Source: a virus. Taken from it: 64,000 bases of DNA. The notes below the pieces were generated by a model. The model ran no database searches. It was given only the letters and a program-made list of their open reading frames with translations, and was not told the origin of the DNA. This document shows, piece after piece, positions 58,263 through 64,000 of the stretch; positions within the stretch are counted from its first letter, which is position 1; each line of letters begins with the position of its first letter. The position numbers were made by a program, and so were the translations under genes. Where the stretch lies: the IMG/VR virus record IMGVR_UViG_3300050343_000150, positions 1-64,000 of that record; one strand, written 5' to 3'.

Positions 58263-58479
58263 TATTATTCCTCATTTTAATTACTTTTTCGAGAGCCTTG
58301 TGAACATCTTTCATCTCGTCCATGTTCATTCTAATACCTTTTTTGGTAGGATTACCATTTATATGCCAACGCACATCTACTACATGTAATTTCCAATATT
58401 CGCCAGTTCTGATGATTAACTCATTACTAGCGTCTCTTGGTATTCTCGCAATTATTTTTTCATCCTTCAAGCCAACCAC
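58231..58479 (-). CDS. PC4-like transcriptional coactivator / ssDNA-binding protein
   Basis: It has 82 residues from GTG 58479. LHVVDVRWHINGNPTKKGI followed by RMNMDEMKDVHKALEKVI matches the PC4/p15 core: a strand ending in a basic P-x-K-KG turn, then a helix. A charged, basic C-terminal tail follows. PC4-type proteins bind single-stranded or melted DNA as dimers and modulate transcription or replication. With TFB encoded in the same block, it suggests viral control of the host polymerase. Confidence 0.6.
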   Translation of the reverse strand: MVGLKDEKIIARIPRDASNELIIRTGEYWKLHVVDVRWHINGNPTKKGIRMNMDEMKDVHKALEKVIKMRNNNEFNKNEQDV

Positions 58480-58858
58480 TCCTAAATTGTTGTAGGGTTT
58501 TCCACGACTTAAAATATCGTGGTGATTCTTGTTTATCTATTCTGTGTGCAACCCAAACAACACCACCGAGACTACTTATCTTAACCAATTCATACGTTTT
58601 ACCTTCAACATCGAACATATCTTCTGTTTGCACATCAGGTACTAAACCAAACTTCTGTGATAACTCATTAGCCACCTCATCCATATGTTCAGCGACATAC
58701 TGAACAATCAAATGTCTTTGTATTGGTACTTTAGCATCAACTGTTACCTTAATCTTACCCTGCATTTCACATACCTTACATTTATTACCTTCACAAATAG
58801 GACAAGGGATTTCCGCAGGTAGCGGAGCAGGAAAGCGAATTGTTACAGCCTTCTTCAT
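58460..58858 (-). CDS. Zinc-finger protein with DnaJ-type cysteine cluster
   Basis: It has 132 residues from the ATG that overlaps the lipoprotein stop (ATGA). CPICEGNKCKVCEMQGKI near residues 19-36 has four Cys in a DnaJ/rubredoxin-like spacing. The remainder is alpha/beta (IVQYVAEHMDEVANELSQKFG, YELVKISSLGGVVWVAHR). No specific family is recognised. Confidence 0.5.
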   Translation of the reverse strand: MKKAVTIRFPAPLPAEIPCPICEGNKCKVCEMQGKIKVTVDAKVPIQRHLIVQYVAEHMDEVANELSQKFGLVPDVQTEDMFDVEGKTYELVKISSLGGVVWVAHRIDKQESPRYFKSWKTLQQFRSGWLEG

Positions 58859-59334
58859 ATTCTGCCATCCCAAATTCTGTATGTTACTTCGTAGGTAACA
58901 GTTACATCAAAAGGAAATGCTGCGAAATGTAAAGTGGCATTGCCAAATTCAGGAGCGAGTCCTTCTTGCCAATATACCTTCCCATTAACAGTATCCTGTA
59001 CAATATATCCTCTCATATCAAAAGAATAATTGTTAAAGATAACTGTATTGTTAGTCACAGTGAAACTTAGGTGGGTAGCGGTATAATTTAGACCACCTAT
59101 CTCTAACGCTCCATATGATGTATTAACATCTAACCATATAGTAGGAGCATAGATTAACGTTTGATTAGTGTTGTTGCTCATTTCTAATGTAAACTCTCCT
59201 GTTTCTGTTACCCATTCGTTTGTTGGTTCATCATCACTAAAAATTTCACTTGGTGATGGTATGCTCTCTGTACATCCTGCTAGCATTATACACACTAGAA
59301 GTAATGATATTATTTGTTGTTTCATAGTCGTCAT
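58855..59334 (-). CDS. Virus-encoded lipoprotein
   Basis: It has 159 residues from ATG 59334. A short basic start, hydrophobic helix (IISLLLVCIMLAGC) and lipobox LAGC ending at the modified Cys give a complete lipoprotein signal. After it come a Ser/Pro-rich linker and a beta-rich domain with five or more Asn-x-Thr/Ser sequons (NNTNQT, NYTATH, NNTVIF), suited to extracellular N-glycosylation. It would sit on the outer face of the cell membrane. Possible roles are superinfection exclusion or receptor masking, by analogy with phage lipoproteins such as T5 Llp (inference). Confidence 0.75.
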   Translation of the reverse strand: MTTMKQQIISLLLVCIMLAGCTESIPSPSEIFSDDEPTNEWVTETGEFTLEMSNNTNQTLIYAPTIWLDVNTSYGALEIGGLNYTATHLSFTVTNNTVIFNNYSFDMRGYIVQDTVNGKVYWQEGLAPEFGNATLHFAAFPFDVTVTYEVTYRIWDGRI

Positions 59335-59368
59335 AGTATTCAACCTATTACTTCGGAGATAGTGGAAG

Positions 59369-59380
59369 GCTATATATGTT
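59369..59380 (-). promoter_or_regulatory. Candidate archaeal TATA box upstream of the lipoprotein gene
   Basis: The minus strand reads AACATATATAGCC about 45 bases before the chosen ATG, a spacing that allows a start site about 25 bases downstream of the box. It sits in one of the larger gaps of this operon (about 110 bases). No clear BRE is seen, so confidence is limited. Confidence 0.35.
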
Positions 59381-59387
59381 ACACCAT

Positions 59388-59447
59388 TCAGTTAAAGATT
59401 AAACCGAATTCAACTAATGTTGTTTGTCTACTGTTTTCTATATTCAT
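59388..59447 (-). CDS. 19-residue coupled peptide after the JAMM gene
   Basis: The ATG overlaps the JAMM stop (TAATG) and is preceded by GGAGG. The product is MNIENSRQTTLVEFGLIFN. The strong ribosome site is the only evidence for translation. Confidence 0.25.
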   Translation of the reverse strand: MNIENSRQTTLVEFGLIFN

Positions 59448-59992
59448 TATTCTTCCTCCAATGCTTTTTCTGCTGCTTCAACCCATGCCGGTTTCTTAGA
59501 ACCTTCTTTTTGATAAATAGCATAGTTTACTTTCTTTGCAATTTCTGTTGCTGTATCATATGCAATATATTGGTTATCACCTAATACAGTTGCACTTAAC
59601 ATTACAGATTTCCATGTATGTATAGTGTTCCAATCTGTTCCGCTAAAGAATGCTTGACCAAAAGGGTGTGTGTGTATCCAACATTTGATTGGTAATTTCA
59701 TACCACCTAGTTGTTCTTCTTGGTCCTTGAAACTAACGAAACCAAACGTCCCTACACTAATGTATAAATCATCTTTGCTATCTACAATAACTTGTACTTC
59801 TCTAGGAGAATCAAATGCATTCAATGACATGTCCCAAATAACAGAATAAAATGCTTCTGTTGCTGCATTAGGATATGGATAACTAAACTGTATTTGTTGA
59901 AATACTTGTCTAATATTATCCTGCCATTTCTCATCCTTAATTTCAATTTTATTTTCTATCCAATCACTATCTTCTGTTTTTATTTCATTCAT
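59447..59992 (-). CDS. JAMM/JAB-family metalloprotease (isopeptidase-like)
   Basis: It has 181 residues. The complete JAMM metal site is present: H107-T-H109, seven residues, S117, two residues, D120 (HTHPFGQAFFSGTD), with E46 in a helix (ATEAFYSVIWD) as the likely catalytic Glu. Strands VQVIVDSKDDLYISVGTFGF and the C-terminal helices complete the fold. JAMM enzymes remove ubiquitin-like proteins or mature their C-termini. An E1-like gene lies 1 kb upstream in the same operon, separated by small zinc proteins, suggesting one pathway. It is not fused to a tail-type NlpC domain, so a tail role is unlikely. Confidence 0.82.
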   Translation of the reverse strand: MNEIKTEDSDWIENKIEIKDEKWQDNIRQVFQQIQFSYPYPNAATEAFYSVIWDMSLNAFDSPREVQVIVDSKDDLYISVGTFGFVSFKDQEEQLGGMKLPIKCWIHTHPFGQAFFSGTDWNTIHTWKSVMLSATVLGDNQYIAYDTATEIAKKVNYAIYQKEGSKKPAWVEAAEKALEEE

Positions 59993-60254
59993 TTTCCAAC
60001 ACTTCCTTTGCTTTAAGCAATGCTCCCACTAAATTATTAATGTCTCTAGCGTGTAGAGGTTCATTACTATTCATAAAAGCCATTTTTAATCTGACTGCCA
60101 TAACCACTGTATCATTACAGTTACTACAACACCTACCATTATTTATTGGTTCTGCGTTATGTCCTTCTGTCCAATAAGGCACACCTTCTTCTGTATATTT
60201 AATATCTATTACATCTTCACATATACTACATTGTTTCATTTCTATTTTATTCAT
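59985..60254 (-). CDS. GHNA/GRCC-type phage zinc protein
   Basis: It has 89 residues. CSICEDVIDI, then EGHNAEPINNGRCCSNCNDTVV, is a conserved block found in many unrelated marine phages: two Cys, a GHNA-P-GRCC box and CN. It forms a treble-clef-like zinc site. The C-terminal half is helical. Function unknown; position between the E1-like and JAMM genes is notable. Confidence 0.6.
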   Translation of the reverse strand: MNKIEMKQCSICEDVIDIKYTEEGVPYWTEGHNAEPINNGRCCSNCNDTVVMAVRLKMAFMNSNEPLHARDINNLVGALLKAKEVLENE

Positions 60255-60497
60255 TTATATTCCTCCCATTTGTTTTACTATTGTATCCTGAGCATTTTCA
60301 AATTCATGATATGCTCTATGACCTGCAATGAATCCACCTGCATGTCTTTTAGTTCCTAAGAACTCTTCACCACAAGCAGGGCAAGATACTTGCACAATCT
60401 CTGCTTGTTTGTAATATCCGTCGGTAGATATCACATCCATTATTTCACCGACATCTTCTTCTGATATATCATCTATGTTTGCGTCTTCTTTACTCAT
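60255..60497 (-). CDS. Small C2H2-type zinc protein ending in Gly-Gly-Ile
   Basis: It has 80 residues. An acidic N-terminus is followed by CPACGEEF and, 12 residues later, HRAYH-type histidines (HAGGFIAGHRAYH), giving a C2H2 site. The protein ends QMGGI. A near-terminal Gly-Gly in a gene between E1-like and JAMM genes invites the idea of a modifier processed at its tail, but the fold does not look ubiquitin-like. Otherwise unknown. Confidence 0.5.
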   Translation of the reverse strand: MSKEDANIDDISEEDVGEIMDVISTDGYYKQAEIVQVSCPACGEEFLGTKRHAGGFIAGHRAYHEFENAQDTIVKQMGGI

Positions 60498-60763
60498 ATT
60501 TTCACCTTCAAATAATACCTCAATGTTTTAGTTGGTTTGGGTATGTGTTCCAACGGAGATTCTACTTTCCTCTTGATAGTTTTCTTTACATCGACTTTCG
60601 ATACTTCTTGTCGTACAAGTATATCTCTTCTATATTGTTCCCTCCACATAACTTGAATACAGTCATTACATAACCTTCTACTATTTGCCAAGTGTTCAGG
60701 AACAGGCTCATCCTCTTTACCACAAAGAGTCTTACCTAATATTGAGAAGCAGATGTACTTCAT
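60494..60763 (-). CDS. Small Cys-containing basic protein
   Basis: It has 89 residues. Cys5, Cys14, Cys32 and Cys35 (CNDC) are spaced for one zinc site; the remaining half is highly basic (VDVKKTIKRKVESPLEH). It overlaps both neighbours by four bases. A nucleic-acid-binding role is plausible; no family is recognised. Confidence 0.5.
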   Translation of the reverse strand: MKYICFSILGKTLCGKEDEPVPEHLANSRRLCNDCIQVMWREQYRRDILVRQEVSKVDVKKTIKRKVESPLEHIPKPTKTLRYYLKVKI

Positions 60764-60990
60764 TCTCCCTTCTCCTTGTAGGCAGGATGTGTCTTCGGCA
60801 ACCTGTGCAGTCTTCTCACAATCATATTGTTTACTAAAGCAGCAGCAGATTCTGCACCGTCATTAAATCTCTTTAACGCGACTGCATCTCCGGTCGGACA
60901 CATCTCTTGTTCCAGTAAAGTTAGGTCTATCTCATTCATGATAAATTTCAATACTTCATACTCGACATGAATTTTAGATGCTGCTCTCAT
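60760..60990 (-). CDS. Small helical protein next to the E1-like gene
   Basis: It has 76 residues, mostly helical (VLKFIMNEIDLTLLEQEM, ESAAALVNNMIVRRLHRL). It overlaps the E1-like gene by four bases and the zinc protein by four. No E2-like Cys/His motif can be seen; it has a single Cys in EMCPTGDA. No family is recognised. Confidence 0.5.
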   Translation of the reverse strand: MRAASKIHVEYEVLKFIMNEIDLTLLEQEMCPTGDAVALKRFNDGAESAAALVNNMIVRRLHRLPKTHPAYKEKGE

Positions 60991-61583
60991 AGGTTCACCA
61001 TCTTCATATCTATAACATCATCATTATCATTAAACCAACGTTGAATCCACTGAACACCCATACCTGCTATTACCATATTCATACAGTTAATATCTTCCGC
61101 ACTACCATCCCATGATTGTGCTTGACATGAAAAAGAACCTTCTTCTCCTGCTAAAAGAGTATTCATTAAGTCCGGATTTATTTTGTATGATACTAATGCA
61201 GCGTTCCTTCCAGTGGAACGTAGGTCTAACCACTTTAATTTTGTATCATTCCCAAAACCCTGTTTGTATAATAAACGTCTTACTGCTAGGTTATCTGCAC
61301 AACAGATAACTAAATCATATCCTTTAAGTTGTTTTTCTACAAGTACATTAAATGGTTGTGCGTTAATACCTTGGATACATTCTACTTTCTTTTCACCTAT
61401 ATCTAATTCATCAAATGCTTGATAACCAAGATTCTTTCTATCCACAACATCATCGTCAAATACAGTAATGTCATACAGATGAGTATTTGGAGTGTTATTC
61501 CTGTGTGCTTGATTCATTCTCTTGAGAAACTGTACTAGATAACTACCAATTCCTCCTGCTCCTACAATCATAACTCTTCTCAT
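60987..61583 (-). CDS. E1/ThiF-like adenylating enzyme
   Basis: It has 198 residues. The Rossmann nucleotide loop is VGAGGIGSYL (7-16); TVFDDDVVDRKNLGYQAF matches the E1 box D-x-D-x-V-x-x-x-N-L-x-x-Q, with Tyr where most E1s have Arg. A conserved Lys follows in GEKKVECI, and CCADNLAVRR matches the D-N-x-x-x-R box. The protein is short: only the adenylation domain. Cys residues near 150 and 165 (SFSCQAQ, INCMN) could serve as thiol acceptors. It resembles PRTRC-type ThiF proteins in its NxGxQ-F-x-x-x-D-x-G run. With JAMM in the operon, a ubiquitin-like or sulfur-carrier pathway is suggested; no E2 or clear modifier is visible. Confidence 0.78.
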   Translation of the reverse strand: MRRVMIVGAGGIGSYLVQFLKRMNQAHRNNTPNTHLYDITVFDDDVVDRKNLGYQAFDELDIGEKKVECIQGINAQPFNVLVEKQLKGYDLVICCADNLAVRRLLYKQGFGNDTKLKWLDLRSTGRNAALVSYKINPDLMNTLLAGEEGSFSCQAQSWDGSAEDINCMNMVIAGMGVQWIQRWFNDNDDVIDMKMVNL

Positions 61584-61801
61584 TTCAAATCACCTTCCCA
61601 AATACCACTGAAAAGTATTAGGGTTTGTTCATCTATTTCCGATGTAAATATTGTACCGCTTCTCATATGTATATCAATTACATACATTGCCTTCTTCAAC
61701 ATTGAAGTTGGGGTTTTAGCCACGGTAAAGGCAACACATTCGGATACATCTATTGTTGTCATTCCACTTTTAGTTTCTATCTTTATTTTCTTTCTGTTCA
61801 T
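61580..61801 (-). CDS. Small beta-rich protein upstream of the E1-like gene
   Basis: I choose the ATG with GGAG nine bases upstream, giving 73 residues. It opens with a hairpin (KKIKIETKSGMTTIDVSE) and continues with strands VIDIHMRSGTIFTSEI. It overlaps the E1-like start by four bases. A beta-grasp modifier was considered because of the opening hairpin and neighbour, but the C-terminus (WEGDLK) lacks Gly-Gly. The family is unknown. Confidence 0.45.
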   Translation of the reverse strand: MNRKKIKIETKSGMTTIDVSECVAFTVAKTPTSMLKKAMYVIDIHMRSGTIFTSEIDEQTLILFSGIWEGDLK

Positions 61802-62027
61802 TTTCATTATCTCCATAATATATTTTTTGTTGTTGTTGGTGTCTCCATGCATCGATTATTTCATGCGTGATTCCATCCATTGTTGCGCCTACGACACTTA
61901 GTGCATCTTCTAACACAGTTCTTCGCACTACATTCCTCAACTGTGGTAGTTTTTCGTATTCTTCTATTACCATACTAAAATGGTATTGCATTTTCTTTAG
62001 TGTTTGTATTATATTATCTTCCATCAA
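61770..62027 (-). CDS. Small helical unknown protein
   Basis: It has 85 residues, helical, with TLKKMQYHFSMVIEEYEKL and EDALSVVGATMDGITHEI, and a Gln/Asn/Lys/Glu-rich end. It follows TFB with a four-base overlap. No recognised family. Confidence 0.45.
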   Translation of the reverse strand: MMEDNIIQTLKKMQYHFSMVIEEYEKLPQLRNVVRRTVLEDALSVVGATMDGITHEIIDAWRHQQQQKIYYGDNENEQKENKDRN

Positions 62028-62893
62028 TATGCCCCGCTTAAAAATTGGTCTACATCCATTTCCATTAGTTCTTTTTTAGTAAGACCTAATGAATTAGACA
62101 AGTCCTTGGTTGCCATACGCAATCCGATTGTAGAAGCATTTCCTGACTTATCTACTAACTCTGTTTGTGTATGGATTTCATCTTCCATCTGTCCTACTAA
62201 CCAAAGAGTAGCACAGATTAAATTGGTAGTATATCTTTTACCAACCTCATTGAAAAACACTTCAATGTGTTCAACAACTCGTATTGATTTACTTCTATAA
62301 TTAGAAGATACATTATCTAATTTGTCAAGAATACCTATTGTTATTAGAACAGGGTTATGTGATGACAGTATGTGTGATTTTCTAAAGAATCTTGCAATAC
62401 GTTTTGCGTATTTAGATATCTTACTTTTACTCACTTTACTATATCCACTGTGTTGTTTCAAAACAACTGGGACACCTGCCTCCTTTAACATAAAATATGT
62501 TAATGCTGCTGCTCTATCTTCTATTGGTATACCTCGTAAAACATGTTCATTTTTTAATGAGATAAAATATCCTTTGACACTATTCCTAATGTCTGAGGAA
62601 ACATTGTAATAAGACAATATCATATTACACAATCTAAACATTCTCTTATCTGCTTCAGTATAGGGATTGCTCCAAATATTTTGTGTTTTAAGTCTATAAC
62701 TCATCTTAGTAGGAGTTTCAATAATATGAGAACCTAAATCTCTTGTTACTTCGTAAGAAGAATCTTCTTTCCACTTAACCGTCTCTTCAAAGGGTCGTAT
62801 CATTTGAATCAACCCACAACTTGAACACACTTTTTCACCCAATACTTCGTCGAAGTAGTATGTATTGTGATTACACTCAACGCAAGCCATCAT
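62024..62893 (-). CDS. Transcription initiation factor B (TFIIB-like)
   Basis: It has 289 residues. The N-terminal zinc ribbon has Cys4, Cys7, Cys23 and Cys26 (CVEC, CSSC). A B-finger or linker region follows, then two cyclin-like repeats: the first includes DRAAALTYFMLKEAGVPVVL and SKSKISKYAKRIARFF, the second RYTTNLICATLWLVGQ and LGLTKKEL near the end. The size is normal for archaeal TFB. Viral TFBs can redirect the host RNA polymerase to viral promoters. Its place near the start of the replication operon suggests early expression. Confidence 0.85.
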   Translation of the reverse strand: MMACVECNHNTYYFDEVLGEKVCSSCGLIQMIRPFEETVKWKEDSSYEVTRDLGSHIIETPTKMSYRLKTQNIWSNPYTEADKRMFRLCNMILSYYNVSSDIRNSVKGYFISLKNEHVLRGIPIEDRAAALTYFMLKEAGVPVVLKQHSGYSKVSKSKISKYAKRIARFFRKSHILSSHNPVLITIGILDKLDNVSSNYRSKSIRVVEHIEVFFNEVGKRYTTNLICATLWLVGQMEDEIHTQTELVDKSGNASTIGLRMATKDLSNSLGLTKKELMEMDVDQFLSGAY

Positions 62894-63971
62894 TTATACA
62901 ACGCTCCCGGATATTTATCTTCGACCCATTTCTTGACAGGCATAGATTCTTCAGTATGTGTTAAATTAAATACATCACTATCACTTAGTCGATAAGTTGT
63001 AGAGTCAACACGTGCTAGAGTATGAATCATTGATTTAGCCACTACATCATTCTTCAATATCATTGCCCTTGCTGCTATTTGGTCGCCAATACTAGAATTA
63101 CCATGTAAATTATCTATACAGAAAGGCCCAAGATATTCGAACCCTCCACCATATGCATTACCTTCCTTACCTATCACGAATACAACTTTAACACTTTGAT
63201 GTCTAGAATCAGGAGAAGAAGGATAAACAATCCAGTCTCCTAACTTCCCTCTTACTAACATTGAGAAATCATAGGTTTTAGATATTGTAAGTTTACTAAA
63301 GTACTTAGAAAGCCACTTTTTATTACGTATTAAAAATAACTCTTTATGAGAATCATCTAATTCTACCAATAGTTCTTTGGCTCTAGTTTCCACCATCTTA
63401 GATGTTCTATTTTGTTTCAACCATGCTGTCATTAATGTAAGTTCGGAATCACTAGGTTCTGATTTCATTATGTTAGTCCACAATTTTTTAGGAGAAATAT
63501 TAGCCCACTTAGTAGACCTTGATTTATTATATCGGTAACTATCAATCAAGGTGTTGACATCTTTAATGTTTATACTTCCCCAAATACCATCACATAATTC
63601 TAGGGCGACTTCTTTTTTACTGATAGCAGTTAAATTAATCCTAACAGATATCTTCTGCCCCATTTCATAAAAATGATATGGCATTCTGTTCTCTAATGCA
63701 TACATTACATTTTCAGGATAATTTATACATCGGTCTATGTAATTATTCATAGCAACAGCACTTCTGTTATTTGCACCAAACATAATTATCTTTGATAGTG
63801 CAGAAACAATATCCTTCATGTTCTTATGCACCCCATTCATATGATATCTAGACGAATCTTTTCTTAATAGAATAGAACTATCACCATCATTGTACCTAAA
63901 GGTAACATATGTAATAAATTCATCATTATCGCTAGTCCACATAGTTGTAAAAAATGTTTTTTTAACAACAT
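62890..63971 (-). CDS. Unknown operon-leading protein, possibly continuing past the right edge
   Basis: It has 350 residues from ATG 63942, or 359 from the in-frame ATG at 63971. Charged alpha/beta protein with Trp/Tyr-rich segments (TKWANISPKKLWTNIM, GDWIVYPSSPDSRH) and VVFVIGKEGNAYGGGFEYLG. A run of seven As near 63,962 lies beside a second frame that is open to the edge (DDPLLVEFSNVVKK), so one corrected base would extend the gene beyond the window. The stop overlaps the TFB start. No family is recognised. Confidence 0.5.
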
Positions 63972-64000
63972 TAGAGAACTCTACTAATAGTGGGTCATCG

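Noticed and set aside
59447-59992. JAMM protein considered as a lambda gpK-like tail peptidase
   Set aside because: It lies in the replication operon on the opposite strand and has no NlpC/P60 domain.
61580-61801. Small beta-rich protein considered as a ubiquitin-like modifier
   Set aside because: The opening hairpin fits but the C-terminus lacks Gly-Gly and the remaining strands do not give a convincing beta-grasp pattern.
1-64000. Search for tRNA genes, terminase, portal, integrase and attachment sites
   Set aside because: No cloverleaf, terminase ATPase, portal or recombinase motif was found by eye; terminase and portal are presumed to lie left of the window.

Overview
The window looks like most of the genome of an uncultured tailed double-stranded DNA virus of planktonic marine archaea. 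It is AT-rich, almost fully coding, and has two convergent gene blocks. An archaeal host is supported by a TFIIB-like factor, a PC4-like coactivator, PCNA, an RFC clamp loader, an archaeo-eukaryotic primase with a PriL-type Fe-S tail, a B-family polymerase, an ERCC4 nuclease, an RPA-like protein and an ATP-dependent ligase. This gene set resembles published magroviruses, whose predicted hosts are Marine Group II (Poseidoniales); that placement is inference. Terminase and portal are not visible and probably lie left of base 1.

Rightward block (1-41,283), virion genes: a frameshift-riddled ATP-dependent ligase-like gene, a prohead protease with scaffold-like tail, the major capsid protein, small head and membrane proteins, an Arf/Ras-type small GTPase, head-tail connector genes, the tail tube protein, a G/GT tail-assembly chaperone pair with a canonical -1 slippery site (GGGAAAC), the tape measure, baseplate proteins, two giant adjacent tail fibres built from shared modules, and a fibre chaperone.

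Leftward block (63,971-41,351), replication and takeover: an unknown protein, TFB, an E1/ThiF-like enzyme, a string of small zinc proteins, a JAMM isopeptidase-like protein, a lipoprotein, PC4, ligase, a LAGLIDADG-like protein, a degenerate ATPase-like protein, a Pyr_excise-family protein, RFC small subunit, RPA-like protein, Sak4-like ATPase, PCNA, a PolB split into two genes by a small membrane-protein gene, a Cas4-like nuclease, primase, ERCC4 nuclease, an MCM-like AAA+ protein, a DnaQ-like exonuclease and small membrane or zinc peptides. Genes commonly overlap by ATGA or TAATG, so the block reads as one translationally coupled operon. An AT-rich inverted repeat near 41.31-41.34 kb separates the two blocks.

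Single-base frame breaks cluster at 0.4-5.4 kb, 20.9 kb, 38.5-39.2 kb, 48.6-49.2 kb and 53.5-54.4 kb. Conserved motifs continue in the shifted frames, so these are most likely sequence or assembly errors rather than dead genes. The most unusual points are the viral small GTPase, the E1 plus JAMM pair, the split PolB with an altered motif C, the ligase in the head module, and the lipoprotein.
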